Positions 21,585 to 29,923 of a stretch of 64,000 nucleotides of DNA are shown here, piece after piece (the first letter of the stretch is position 1; each line of letters begins with the position of its first letter). The notes under the pieces were generated by a model. The model did no database searches and was not told where the DNA came from. It worked only from the letters and a program-made list of their open reading frames with translations. The position numbers and the translations under genes were made by a program. Source of the stretch: Haliotis asinina (taxonomy: Eukaryota; Mollusca; Gastropoda; Lepetellida; Haliotidae); contig NC_090295.1 of assembly GCF_037392515.1 (NCBI RefSeq), positions 18,120,001 through 18,184,000 of the forward strand, in the 5' to 3' direction.

Positions 21585-22499
21585 TTATGATATAATTTCC
21601 AACTGGTTTTCTGATAATATTTCAGGGGTTAACTTCATACCCATGAAGTGTATGTTGTCAGGCAGGAAGATATTGATTAGTGATATCTTGTTTTCCACGA
21701 TCACGTTGACCCCCTGTAGACTGGTCTTGGGGCCGACACCCTCCAGCACGTAAACATTACAAATTTGAAACTGATGTTGTTTACCCCACCCGAGTTTGAT
21801 CCCCTTCACGATCTCGATATTATTCCCCGATGATTCCCCTAGGTATACTTTGATGATCAGTGTTCCGTTTATCGTTATATTATCTAGTACCTTGGTCACG
21901 CCTTCGAATTCAGACACCAACTGCAATTTCACGTTTTGTACGGCCGGTTTACTCGATAGCATGTGGGCTACCGCAGTGTTGGCTGGGCTGACGACTACGC
22001 TACGTCTTTGAGTTGGGACGTAAGCCACGAGCAGGGTTCCATTGTTCACGACTTTGTTTAGGTGGTTGTCTTTGTTATCTGTGAACACATAAGGGGAGAC
22101 GAGTCTAATATTGATCAACCAGTCGTCTTTATCGGGTAACAACACCCACTTATCATCTTCGGTGAAGACGAGCATATATGGTTTGTTTTTGACGACGGTA
22201 GTGCTCTCAACATCGTCTAAGTCGAACAGTTTACCACCGAACGATGGGTATATTACCCAATTATTATTACCGGTGTTGACAAGGGCGTACTTAGTGTTGA
22301 CTGTTGCTCTTGTGGTATCTATCATATCACTTAGGGTTCCACCGGAGGGGATTTCAACGCGTTTGTAAATGTTGTTTTTCAGTTGCAAGGCGTACGATTT
22401 ACCATCTACTCCTGGAGCGTCGAAACCGCGCGTGTCTCCGAGGTCGGAGATCCCGATATTGACGCATTTTTTCACTCCGGGTCCTTGTGCGCTGGTCAT
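21585..22499 (-). CDS. Polinton fibre-like protein, longer paralogue
   Basis: 304 residues, predicted mostly beta. It carries the module ISDLGDTRGFDAPGVDGKSY near residue 17, two or more internal repeats of a strand-rich unit (VNTGNNNWVIYPS, FTEDDKWVLLPD, VVNNGTLLVAYVP), and a C-terminal jelly-roll-like stretch. The internal repeats suggest growth by domain duplication. The start codon overlaps the stop of the upstream minus-strand gene by four bases, which suggests one transcript. A fibre or spike role is inference from the module pattern. Confidence 0.65.
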   Translation of the reverse strand: MTSAQGPGVKKCVNIGISDLGDTRGFDAPGVDGKSYALQLKNNIYKRVEIPSGGTLSDMIDTTRATVNTKYALVNTGNNNWVIYPSFGGKLFDLDDVESTTVVKNKPYMLVFTEDDKWVLLPDKDDWLINIRLVSPYVFTDNKDNHLNKVVNNGTLLVAYVPTQRRSVVVSPANTAVAHMLSSKPAVQNVKLQLVSEFEGVTKVLDNITINGTLIIKVYLGESSGNNIEIVKGIKLGWGKQHQFQICNVYVLEGVGPKTSLQGVNVIVENKISLINIFLPDNIHFMGMKLTPEILSENQLEIIS

Positions 22500-23149
22500 G
22501 TTACATGAAGTGTTAAGCTGAGGTATCCTATATTTACAGGATTATGATTTATATCTAACACCGATATTGTCAGCTCAGGTATGTTGCCCTGGGTTAATCT
22601 CTTATACTGCCGTGGTGAAAACGACTCGGTTCTACCGTCGTTGAATTTCTCAGTTTTCACCGGCACTGCTCTCAGTATAGTGGAAGGGTGACCTCCTTGA
22701 ATGTTGTACGTTGTGCTCACCTGATCGAGATGAATGTACAGCTCTCGGTACGGTACTAGGTCGGGTAACTTCGTGCCTGTGACGGTTGTTGTTGGTTTTA
22801 TCTCGTCAGGAGACATACCGAGCATCCTTGCTAATGGTCGGCCGAGCCTCAAAGGGTTTCTTCCATTGTTGATTAACACCACTGTGCCGTTTGAGTCGTT
22901 CATCTTGAGTTCGGCTCCCAGGGGTTTGAAGACCTCGTCGTTTAGCGAGCACACGCTGTAGTAGCCGTCAGTTATTTGACTGCGAGTTCCACTGACGAAC
23001 AGCTTATTGTTGCTGATATTAATGTTAGTCCATTGCGGTAGGTAGGTGATATCGCAGAGTGCGACTTCGAGTTGGCCTGACGTGTTATCGATCGCGTGCG
23101 TCAGCTGAACGGCCTCACCGCTCGTTATTCCTGGAAGTGTTATGTACAT
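22496..23149 (-). CDS. Polinton beta-rich protein, candidate minor virion protein
   Basis: 217 residues, beginning MYITLPGITSGEAVQLTHAI, with alternating strand-like segments and ending LDINHNPVNIGYLSLTLHVT. I recall proteins of the same layout (MYxTLPS... then WEVALTEI-like segment, then LYVYxDIV-like segment) in cnidarian Polintons. Size and beta content would fit a single-jelly-roll penton, but I cannot show that. It is the first gene of the leftward four-gene block, transcribed away from a palindromic TATA region at 23154. Confidence 0.6.
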   Translation of the reverse strand: MYITLPGITSGEAVQLTHAIDNTSGQLEVALCDITYLPQWTNINISNNKLFVSGTRSQITDGYYSVCSLNDEVFKPLGAELKMNDSNGTVVLINNGRNPLRLGRPLARMLGMSPDEIKPTTTVTGTKLPDLVPYRELYIHLDQVSTTYNIQGGHPSTILRAVPVKTEKFNDGRTESFSPRQYKRLTQGNIPELTISVLDINHNPVNIGYLSLTLHVT

Positions 23150-23153
23150 GTTA

Positions 23154-23167
23154 GAGTATATATACTC
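23154..23167. promoter_or_regulatory. Palindromic TATA element between divergent Polinton genes
   Basis: GAGTATATATACTC is a perfect 14-bp palindrome between the start of the leftward gene (23149) and the likely start of the rightward gene (23187). A symmetrical TATA box could serve both directions (inference). Confidence 0.5.
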
Positions 23168-23186
23168 ATTATATAATAGTTTTAAA

Positions 23187-24536
23187 ATGTATTCCCCTGG
23201 TGTGTTTTACCCTAAACTGGATGTAGATTTCTCCCCCATGAAGATCGTGGTTGCTCCTGAGTTGTATTTCAATGCCAAGCTTTTAGATGTGTTTGATAAG
23301 TATAAGCTTTCGGTGACTAACATTGAGGCAGTCCACGCGTGGTTCAACAACCCTATGCAGTTCTGGCAGAATCAATTAAACTTTGCTGTGTGGTGCGCTA
23401 CAACGGGGTGTGGTGTGACATTAACCGACACTCGGCGTGGACCGCTGAGTCAGTCTGTGTTCAAGTTCCACGTGTACTACCAGGTCAGACGTATCCTTAA
23501 AGAGATCAGCGCCCCACTCCCACAGGACAAAGCGTGGGACGCAACAAACAACCCGTACGATAGACGGGTCTACGAACGTATTTGCAACGAATTCGAAATA
23601 GACCCTAAGACGGATTGGCGTTTGCCGGGGCTGAACCACGGGTTGGGTATTCCTTACGCTCATGGGCTCTCACCAAAAGCATTTGATAAACATATACTAA
23701 CAAACTTTCTGAAACGAAAAATGTTTAGTCCTGGGAATTTTTTCAGTGAATTAGCTGAAATTGTTCCTAAACCTGCCAAATATGGGCCACAACCAGTGAA
23801 AGATGCCAGTGATGATTTAGTGAGACGAGGTATACTTCGGAAGGACTTGGCTTTGTCGAGTAATGAATGGAGGGATGATCGTATGGACTTTAAAGGTGCT
23901 GTTGCTTTCAAAATCCAGAAAGTGGAGCAGTCAACCGCAGACGGGTGGAAAATGTTCATGCTGGACACGTCGAAAGGATTCACTCGTGCCGGGATAGTCA
24001 GGTTGAACGACTCGATTCGAACGTACGTGTGGTCGCTGTTGGGTGCGCAGGCGCAAACGCGTTCCAATATCATCGGTTCGGGAGCTGCTTTCGACACTCA
24101 GAAACAGTTCGTTGCCAACGTTGATGATACTATCAATTCTCCAGTTGATCTCCCGCGGGCCATCGAACGCTACCAAAACGTGTTAGAAAACGCCAGATCG
24201 AAAGTCAATTACGTGTTCGGCGTGGGGTTGTATATGGCGCCGAGTGATATGCAACTGAGAATAAAAAAAGTGTTGAATTATAACAACAAAATAGTCATAG
24301 CCACGAAGGATCAAAAGTTGGGTATCAACCCCGATATTAACACCCACTCTACCCCACACATCCAACCACGTGAAAAGGGTATAGTGGCGCCACCCCCGGA
24401 GCCTAAAGTTCATGTGCCCCCCACACACCCCAATATGCATGTGGGGGTACCCCCCTATCAGCAGCATATTGATAATAAAACAGCCCTAGTGGTTGGTGGG
24501 GTAGCTTTGGGACTTATTTGGTTAAAGATTTCTTAG
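23187..24536 (+). CDS. Conserved Polinton protein with C-terminal membrane segment
   Basis: 449 residues from ATG 23187. An in-frame ATG at 23142 exists, but the TATA palindrome lies between the two, so the later start is preferred. Recognisable blocks are FWQNQLNFAVWCATTGCGV, VYYQVRRILKEISAPLPQD, NPYDRRVYERICNEF, and VNYVFGVGLYMAPSDMQLRI, which I remember from unannotated proteins at cnidarian Polinton loci. A proline-rich linker (PPPEPKVHVPPTHP) precedes the final hydrophobic stretch TALVVGGVALGLIWLKIS, a likely membrane anchor. The function is unknown; its position next to capsid genes suggests a virion component. Confidence 0.75.
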   Translation: MYSPGVFYPKLDVDFSPMKIVVAPELYFNAKLLDVFDKYKLSVTNIEAVHAWFNNPMQFWQNQLNFAVWCATTGCGVTLTDTRRGPLSQSVFKFHVYYQVRRILKEISAPLPQDKAWDATNNPYDRRVYERICNEFEIDPKTDWRLPGLNHGLGIPYAHGLSPKAFDKHILTNFLKRKMFSPGNFFSELAEIVPKPAKYGPQPVKDASDDLVRRGILRKDLALSSNEWRDDRMDFKGAVAFKIQKVEQSTADGWKMFMLDTSKGFTRAGIVRLNDSIRTYVWSLLGAQAQTRSNIIGSGAAFDTQKQFVANVDDTINSPVDLPRAIERYQNVLENARSKVNYVFGVGLYMAPSDMQLRIKKVLNYNNKIVIATKDQKLGINPDINTHSTPHIQPREKGIVAPPPEPKVHVPPTHPNMHVGVPPYQQHIDNKTALVVGGVALGLIWLKIS

Positions 24537-25515
24537 CCGCTACGTACACCAGACCCGCCACGGCGACGATGGCTGCCCACAGGTTTTGACTGAGCCACAT
24601 GGCAGTTTTAGACAGAGCGCTCAACAACCACGAGACGATGCTACCCAGGATGCCGGGAAGGGCTTCGGCGGCTTTACCAGCCAGTTTAGCTAGGCCTTCC
24701 CCGAGTTTTTTAATCCAGTCTTTAACACCACCACCGCTGGGAGTTCCCCCTCCGCCAGGTGTGGGGGTTCCTCCCACCAGTGACACCACCAGGGTTGATA
24801 TGATGAAACCCAATGCAGTCAGAATGCTGGCGATGGTGATCCCTTGCTCCCGGAACAATATCCGAATCCTGTTGGCTAAAGTTGTATCCTCATTCAGTAT
24901 TCTATCGATTGTTTCCCGAATGCGACTGATCTGGGATCGAAGCTGTTCACGATTCGAGGAAGCGGCTTCCAATCGTGTACGTCTCTCGTCTTCTAAATCG
25001 CGTAGTCGTTCATTGATACGACGCTTCATATCATCGTTTTCAGTTTCGTTGAGTTTGGTTTTTTCCTTAGCGATGTGCTCGTCGATTTCGTTCAGTTTCC
25101 CCATGTTGTTCACGAGTTCTCCACGCACGCGTTTCACGGCTTCGTCTAAGCCGTACAGTTCCCTTACCGGAAAGTCAAACCCCGGTAACGGTTTGTCCCA
25201 GTAGGTGCTCAACAGTTTTTCTATGCTGTCTGAGGCTTCTGTAGCACGCTGTGGTGTCATTTCATCTCTAGTGGTGAGGTGGGATCTGGTAGCTTGCAGA
25301 TCTTTTTCAACGGCCTTAGGTATTGCACCACCGTAATTACGCATGTTTAGATTTTCACGGATAAATTCAACACCATAGCGGCTGGCTAGAGTTGACAAGG
25401 CCAGTGGTTTTTTATTGCTCTTGTTAAAGAGGTCAACCCCTGGGTCAGACTTAAGGCGTAGAACACCCTTTGTATCAATAAAAAAAATCCTTATGGTATC
25501 GACCCTGTGGTTCAA
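24514..25515 (-). CDS. Polinton coiled-coil protein with amphipathic C-terminus
   Basis: 333 residues. A central charged coiled coil (about 140-205: HIAKEKTKLNETENDDMKRR) is followed by a hydrophobic helix (ITIASILTALGFIISTLVVS), a Gly/Pro/Thr linker, then helices rich in Ala, Leu and Trp (LAGKAAEALPGILGSIVSWL) to the end. The C-terminal half resembles a protein I know from cnidarian Polintons. The layout suggests a membrane-active virion protein (inference). It converges with the preceding rightward gene, overlapping it by 23 bp. Confidence 0.7.
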   Translation of the reverse strand: MNHRVDTIRIFFIDTKGVLRLKSDPGVDLFNKSNKKPLALSTLASRYGVEFIRENLNMRNYGGAIPKAVEKDLQATRSHLTTRDEMTPQRATEASDSIEKLLSTYWDKPLPGFDFPVRELYGLDEAVKRVRGELVNNMGKLNEIDEHIAKEKTKLNETENDDMKRRINERLRDLEDERRTRLEAASSNREQLRSQISRIRETIDRILNEDTTLANRIRILFREQGITIASILTALGFIISTLVVSLVGGTPTPGGGGTPSGGGVKDWIKKLGEGLAKLAGKAAEALPGILGSIVSWLLSALSKTAMWLSQNLWAAIVAVAGLVYVAAKKSLTK

Positions 25516-25708
25516 CGTAGTTTTTATCTCTTCTTAAACTTTCGAAATAATCATTTACCGTTGTTTCCAAGAGTTCTTGGTTCAATGGTGAACTAGTAAA
25601 TGAGGTCTCCTGCTCATCATCGAATGCCTGGGCACTAGCGCCCGGCATCTCCGTCATATCTATATCTTCATCCATTAGTATTAAAAATATATTTCTTTTA
25701 TATAACAA
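25475..25708 (-). CDS. Small acidic Polinton frame
   Basis: 77 residues with the acidic stretch MDEDIDMTEMPGASAQAFDD. It lies just ahead of the coiled-coil gene on the same strand, and its first codon overlaps the capsid gene start on the other strand. It has no recognised domain. Confidence 0.45.
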   Translation of the reverse strand: MLYKRNIFLILMDEDIDMTEMPGASAQAFDDEQETSFTSSPLNQELLETTVNDYFESLRRDKNYVEPQGRYHKDFFY

Positions 25709-26964
25709 TGTACGGTAGAAAATTAGATCCTTTCAGAAAATTGAGAGAGCCATTAGGCGCCAGAGCCGTGCGACAGTCGGTGACCATCACCAACAATCCC
25801 AGCAAGATAGACCAGAATCAAACTCTGCTGGTTAGATTTCCAAACCTTGGTGAGAATGACCTCATTGTACCAGGCACTGTTCGACTGGCGTTCAATATCA
25901 CGTTGACCTCCGACAACGACAAACGCGAGCTAGTGCGGAACGTGGGTCGAGCCATCATCAAGAAAACGACCGTCAAGATAAGCGGTAACGAGGTGCTGAG
26001 CATCGACGACAGCGACGTGTTTCACTGCTACAAGGATCTCTGGAAAAGCGATGGAGAACGAGTCAATGATGTGTACCAGGGTATCAGCAAATCAACCCGG
26101 GCGCGCATAGGGTATGTCTTCACGCAAGACCAACAAGACAAGCTATCGGCCGGTGAAAAGGCCATCGCTCTAGCATACGGGAATCGATTCTGCGTGCCGC
26201 TCGACTTCGAGTTGCTCACGGGACACGCGCCGTTTTACCAGGCCGCGCTTGGTGATAGGCTCGAATACGAGCTCACGTTTAACGACTATAGCAAAGTAGT
26301 GCGTACGCCGAACGGTGACGAGGCCAGTTATTCCATAGACAACATCTCTCTGGAGTTCGACATGGTCACTAGCCCGGAGCTGGCCAGGCAGGTTCGAAGC
26401 CAGTACTCTGGGAAGATGGCTATACTATACGATCGCGTACTGAGACATAGATCAATCGTGCGAGATAAGAGCGACACTGTGTGGAATATCAACCTGAACG
26501 TGCCGGCGCGATCGATGAAAGGTATCCTGGTCGTCCCCGTGGAGGATTACGAGCCATTCCAGAGGGACAGCGAGAAGTTTTTCAACCCCGAGATTGAAAA
26601 GGTGGAAGTGACCATCGAGGGCGTGCCCAACCAGCTGTTCAGTCATGGTATGAGACCACATCAGCAGTGGGATGAGATAAAAAAGCTACCAGTGGGGGAT
26701 TACATAACAAAGGACCTGGACCTAAGCTCCGTGCAGATTGGTGAATACCTGACCACCAAGTACGCACTATGGTTGGACATGCGATCCACGGATGATGATA
26801 AACTGCACGGTAGCGGACGCCGTATAGATAACGGCAGCGAAGGGATAACCATCCAGATTACTAAGAAGGCTCAAACCGCTGGTAAGTTGAAATTATATCT
26901 GTACGTAATTATGGACGCGCAACTTAATATAGACAATGGGAGATTCGTGCAAGCCATCTACTGA
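25708..26964 (+). CDS. Polinton major capsid protein (double jelly-roll)
   Basis: 418 residues. Blocks that fit Polinton/adintovirus hexon proteins are FCVPLDFELLTGHAPFYQAA followed by LGDRLEYELTFNDY in the middle, and near the C-terminus TTKYALWLDMRSTDDDKLHG with GITIQITKKAQTAGKLKLYL and a final DAQLNIDNGRFVQAIY. It is strand-rich throughout, as expected for two jelly rolls building pseudo-hexameric capsomers. The packaging ATPase gene begins inside its last ten codons. An AT-rich spacer with TATA-like runs precedes the start. Confidence 0.85.
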   Translation: MYGRKLDPFRKLREPLGARAVRQSVTITNNPSKIDQNQTLLVRFPNLGENDLIVPGTVRLAFNITLTSDNDKRELVRNVGRAIIKKTTVKISGNEVLSIDDSDVFHCYKDLWKSDGERVNDVYQGISKSTRARIGYVFTQDQQDKLSAGEKAIALAYGNRFCVPLDFELLTGHAPFYQAALGDRLEYELTFNDYSKVVRTPNGDEASYSIDNISLEFDMVTSPELARQVRSQYSGKMAILYDRVLRHRSIVRDKSDTVWNINLNVPARSMKGILVVPVEDYEPFQRDSEKFFNPEIEKVEVTIEGVPNQLFSHGMRPHQQWDEIKKLPVGDYITKDLDLSSVQIGEYLTTKYALWLDMRSTDDDKLHGSGRRIDNGSEGITIQITKKAQTAGKLKLYLYVIMDAQLNIDNGRFVQAIY

Positions 26965-27595
26965 TGGGGGGTACCCCCCCACACCCCCCAACAATAAACT
27001 GCCCCACCTCCCCACTGACCCACACTGCGCTATAGTGTGCGGGCAGACTGGCTGTGGGAAGACCGTTTTCGTGTTGGATATGTTGGAGGGTTACTACAAG
27101 GATGTGTTCGATAACATCGTTATCATGTGCCCTACTCTGAGCATGAATAAAACGTACGCGCGACCTTGGGTAATGACGGACCCTGACGTACACAAAATCG
27201 ACCCTGGAACACGCCTGCAGGACTGGTTGAAAGCTCTTCACGAGAAATTTAAAGGGGAACCGACGCTGTTTATACTGGACGACTGCAGCGCTAATCGCGA
27301 GATAACAAAAAAGAGAGACATGCTATCGTACCTAGCCTTCTCCGGCCGGCATGCAAATCACAGCGTCTGGGTGCTAACGCAGAAGTTCAACTCGGTGTTG
27401 AAAGACCTCAGGGAGCAGACGCGATGGGTGGCCTTATTTCACTGCAAGGATAGGGATTCGTTTGAGGAGTGTTTGAGAGAGAACGATGTGATGAGTAAAT
27501 TAGAACGGGAACGGGTGAAGAAACAGCTCGCTGAAACTAAACACGTTAAGCTCGTGCTAAAGACTGACCAACCAGTAGCATATATAGTTTGCTAA
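26936..27595 (+). CDS. Polinton FtsK/HerA-type (A32-like) packaging ATPase
   Basis: 219 residues. Walker A GQTGCGKT at 36-43, Walker B LFILDD at 111-116, and a downstream SGRHANHSVWVLTQKFN stretch typical of A32-like virion packaging ATPases. It would pump element DNA into preformed capsids. The start overlaps the capsid gene by 29 bp. The N-terminal GGYPPTPP is encoded by one copy of the scattered KpnI-centred palindrome. Confidence 0.9.
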   Translation: MGDSCKPSTDGGYPPTPPNNKLPHLPTDPHCAIVCGQTGCGKTVFVLDMLEGYYKDVFDNIVIMCPTLSMNKTYARPWVMTDPDVHKIDPGTRLQDWLKALHEKFKGEPTLFILDDCSANREITKKRDMLSYLAFSGRHANHSVWVLTQKFNSVLKDLREQTRWVALFHCKDRDSFEECLRENDVMSKLERERVKKQLAETKHVKLVLKTDQPVAYIVC

Positions 27596-27655
27596 GCAAA
27601 GCTAAGCTAAAGCTAAGCAAAGCTAAGCTAAAGCTAAGCAAATGCTAAGCATAGC
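27585..27655. repeat. Short tandem repeat GCTAAGC/AAAGCTAA after the ATPase gene
   Basis: About seven iterations of GCTAAGCAAA or GCTAAGCTAAA start in the last codons of the ATPase gene and run to about 27652. The unit contains AGCT and GCTAAGC half-palindromes. It could be a regulatory or processing site, or replication slippage. Confidence 0.8.
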
Positions 27656-27805
27656 TATGATATTTGAAGTATTTGTCGTGTGGAACTTAACTTTCATTTC
27701 TCTGTGTTTTGTCTACATCGGGTATTATATAGTTAAAACTAAATCTTACTTGTTATATTATAAGATGGAGTGTGAGGCCCCACTGATGACAAGCGAGAGA
27801 AACTG

Positions 27806-28318
27806 GTGGCGTTGGCTGTTGGCGGCAAAGCCAAACATTACTTTGGAGACTACACTCCGGATAAAATTCACAAAATGTCAGCCGAAGAAATCGATAAGCT
27901 GTACGCTAGATACGAGTCCCGGCTCGGAGCAGAAATGACAAAGACAATAGGATCGGCTATGACCCAGATATACACCGGTATTGTATCACACTTCCTTCCC
28001 ATTCCACCAGAGCGCCGACTTTACCTGTGGGAGGACCTCGAGAAAGACCCTTTTATCGAACACGCCGTGAGCTCTATCAGCTGCGGGTTGTACCACAAAT
28101 ATGGTATGTTGTTGGCTCCAGTGACGGCGGCGATTATCACGGCAAAACATTGTCAATTTGAGAGAAAGAATAATAATAATAGTATAGATGGATGCTGCAC
28201 AGGAAACCCCAGTGGTGGTACCCCCCACACCCCAAACAGTGAGTTCACAGGAACCAGTGACGGTGGAGACCCCTTCAGTGGGGGTACCCCCAACAGTAAC
28301 CAGACAGAAGAATCCTAA
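27806..28318 (+). CDS. Conserved small Polinton protein
   Basis: 170 residues. The core KMSAEEIDKLYARYESRLGA, ...VSHFLPIPPERRLYLWEDLE..., CGLYHKYGMLLAPVTAAIIT and AKHCQFERK resembles a small helical protein I recall from cnidarian Polintons. The C-terminus is low complexity (Asn, Gly, Pro, Thr) where the KpnI-centred palindromes lie. No biochemical role is known to me. It is overlapped at its 3' end by the next gene. Confidence 0.65.
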   Translation: MALAVGGKAKHYFGDYTPDKIHKMSAEEIDKLYARYESRLGAEMTKTIGSAMTQIYTGIVSHFLPIPPERRLYLWEDLEKDPFIEHAVSSISCGLYHKYGMLLAPVTAAIITAKHCQFERKNNNNSIDGCCTGNPSGGTPHTPNSEFTGTSDGGDPFSGGTPNSNQTEES

Positions 28319-28526
28319 GAGAGTAGCTGCCGGTAAAAAACGGTGGTGTAACCAACATAAAGTGACCAACCCAACCCGACTGTTGTTGGCTGTAGGTGTA
28401 ACTGCTGCCTTGGCTATCTCGTGGTTATATACACGTGAGGGAAACCCTCACCGTGAGGTGGTACCTGAGGTGGTAACCCCCACTGTGGGGGGTACCCCCA
28501 CCGTCGACCCGCATATCATGTTATAA
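28188..28526 (+). CDS. Small basic membrane protein of the Polinton
   Basis: 112 residues: a Pro/Thr/Val-rich N-terminus, a basic patch RQKNPKRVAAGKKRW at about 64-78, one membrane helix LLLAVGVTAALAISWLY, then a short Pro/Thr/Val tail. Both low-complexity ends are encoded by copies of the KpnI-centred palindrome (VGVPPTV, VGGTPTV). The basic patch could bind DNA. Function unknown. Confidence 0.55.
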   Translation: MDAAQETPVVVPPTPQTVSSQEPVTVETPSVGVPPTVTRQKNPKRVAAGKKRWCNQHKVTNPTRLLLAVGVTAALAISWLYTREGNPHREVVPEVVTPTVGGTPTVDPHIML

Positions 28527-28552
28527 TTTTAATATTTTATATCATATACATA

Positions 28553-28780
28553 ATGTCTGAGGGGAAAACGTTCGTCAACGACGCATACCACGCCACAGTG
28601 GTCGCTAGTCTAGCCGTAGGGTACGCTCGGTTGACTAAAATGGTGCTTAAACAACCAACTATCAAGCTAGATTTCAACCTGCAGGATATGGGTATGCTCA
28701 TAATGAACCTTGGTATGGCGATGGCCACAAAAGACATCCTAGTAAAACAAGGAATAATACCTGATAATATAATGAAATAA
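28553..28780 (+). CDS. Small conserved Polinton membrane-associated protein
   Basis: 75 residues with the segments YHATVVASLAVGYARLTKMV and MGMLIMNLGMAMATKDILVK, ending GIIPDNIMK. A close match in layout is known to me from cnidarian Polintons (TPKLDF... then DMLVKQGILP). Two hydrophobic helices; likely virion or membrane associated. The start follows an AT-rich spacer with TATA-like runs. Confidence 0.65.
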   Translation: MSEGKTFVNDAYHATVVASLAVGYARLTKMVLKQPTIKLDFNLQDMGMLIMNLGMAMATKDILVKQGIIPDNIMK

Positions 28781-28788
28781 ATATAGGG

Positions 28789-29214
28789 ATGGCCACGATA
28801 GCTATGATGGTCGGTGGGGCGTTAGTGAATGCCCTGGCATTTTCCGGGAGTAATTTCCTCTTCTCGAAACTACGAGATGATCACGCGGCTGAAATACAGG
28901 AAGAAAGGAAGCGACACGATCTCGCTACTGAGAAATTACAAAGAGCACAGGACGAGTACGTTAAAAAACGCCTCCAGAGGATCGATTTTATTAACGAACA
29001 ACTCAAGCGTGAAAACCATGCCATTAAAACATTCTACGATGTCGATGAAGCAATGAAAGAATACTACCTACTAACTGGTAAACAATTGGAACCGCTCAAT
29101 GAACCCACACTCGCTCAGTACTACACACCATCCAAGGGACAAATGAATCGTGAACTGGGCTTCATAGTGTTGGGTATAGCAGCTACTGCGTTGGTTGCTA
29201 AGCAATTAAACTAA
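28789..29214 (+). CDS. Conserved Polinton protein with coiled coil and end membrane segments
   Basis: 141 residues. N-terminal hydrophobic segment IAMMVGGALVNALAFSGSNF, a charged helix (EIQEERKRHDLATEKLQRAQ), then YVKKRLQRIDFINEQLKREN, a conserved-looking YTPSKGQMNRELGFIVLGIA near the end. I recall the same order of blocks in cnidarian Polintons. It starts eight bases after the preceding stop, so both are probably on one transcript. Confidence 0.65.
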   Translation: MATIAMMVGGALVNALAFSGSNFLFSKLRDDHAAEIQEERKRHDLATEKLQRAQDEYVKKRLQRIDFINEQLKRENHAIKTFYDVDEAMKEYYLLTGKQLEPLNEPTLAQYYTPSKGQMNRELGFIVLGIAATALVAKQLN

Positions 29215-29233
29215 AATACCTATATAAGTAAAC

Positions 29234-29494
29234 ATGAGACCCGCTCCATACCGATGCGAATATATACTTATGGGGAAGACCGAGGCCTGTGGTAGGAAAT
29301 GCAGGAATCAGGGGTTCTGTTGTTTCCATATGGGAAGTCCTAACTACACGTGTTCTGTGTGTGGTATCGGGGTTAAAGGACACTACTGTCTATGTAAAGC
29401 TCACGGAGCGAACGTAGTCAGACATCAACTCATCTACGAGAATAAAAAAGGCTACATAAAAGAACGTAGGCGACTGCTCAAGATAGCCACTTAA
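29234..29494 (+). CDS. Cysteine-rich, probably zinc-binding Polinton protein
   Basis: 86 residues with about ten Cys and several His in pairs (CGRKCRNQGFCCFH, then CSVCGIG, CLCKAHG), a pattern of two small zinc-binding units. The C-terminus is basic. A TATATAAG box lies about 15 bp upstream of the ATG. No family is recognised; a regulatory or DNA-binding role is a guess. Confidence 0.6.
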   Translation: MRPAPYRCEYILMGKTEACGRKCRNQGFCCFHMGSPNYTCSVCGIGVKGHYCLCKAHGANVVRHQLIYENKKGYIKERRRLLKIAT

Positions 29495-29507
29495 GGGTTA
29501 CCTCCCC

Positions 29508-29531
29508 TTACTGTGAACCAATTAGAGATTA
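29508..29531 (+). promoter_or_regulatory. Shared 24-bp upstream element, copy 1
   Basis: TTACTGTGAACCAATTAGA followed by G and ATTA. It matches 29879-29902 at all but one position, and both copies end 20-22 bp before an ATG. Confidence 0.7.
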
Positions 29532-29550
29532 TACACACCTACGTATAGCT

Positions 29551-29862
29551 ATGTCTGCGGAAAGTGTGATTAAAAACATATTCAAATATGAACTGGCTTT
29601 ATGGGGAAGCTTCAGATTTAAGATAATATTGGACGTGGTATGGATTAAAGAGGGTTTTAAGTATACTCACCCCTTCGAATGGGAGCGGGATATCGCGACT
29701 CAATACCATATAGAACGTTTTTCAAGTCTAAGTGAATACTATAACCAAGGCGAGTGCTGGATTGAAACAGCCACACTATATATTTTACCAGGTACGTGGG
29801 ACGATTTGACAGAATTACTAGAATTGGACCCGGCTGCCCGAGTTTGGCCTCTTCTGGATTGA
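29551..29862 (+). CDS. Small Polinton protein of unknown function
   Basis: 103 residues, aromatic-rich (ALWGSFRFKIILDVVW, then WERDIATQYHIERFSSLSEY). It has a loose resemblance in layout to the beta-rich region just after the SAP-like repeats of the neighbouring polymerase (KFQITVKMSL and following), which could mean shared origin; this is weak. It is preceded by the same 24-bp element as the polymerase, so the two are probably co-regulated. Confidence 0.5.
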   Translation: MSAESVIKNIFKYELALWGSFRFKIILDVVWIKEGFKYTHPFEWERDIATQYHIERFSSLSEYYNQGECWIETATLYILPGTWDDLTELLELDPAARVWPLLD

Positions 29863-29878
29863 AATATTTTTAATAAGG

Positions 29879-29902
29879 TTACTGTGAACCAATTAGACAT
29901 TA
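29879..29902 (+). promoter_or_regulatory. Shared 24-bp upstream element, copy 2
   Basis: TTACTGTGAACCAATTAGA followed by C and ATTA, ending 21 bp before the polymerase ATG at 29924. Confidence 0.7.
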
Positions 29903-29923
29903 GTTCTCTTAGGTGTAAACACG

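Noticed and set aside
23421-24467. Minus-strand frames opposite the 449-residue Polinton gene
   Set aside because: Shadows of the plus-strand gene, which has the recognisable blocks.
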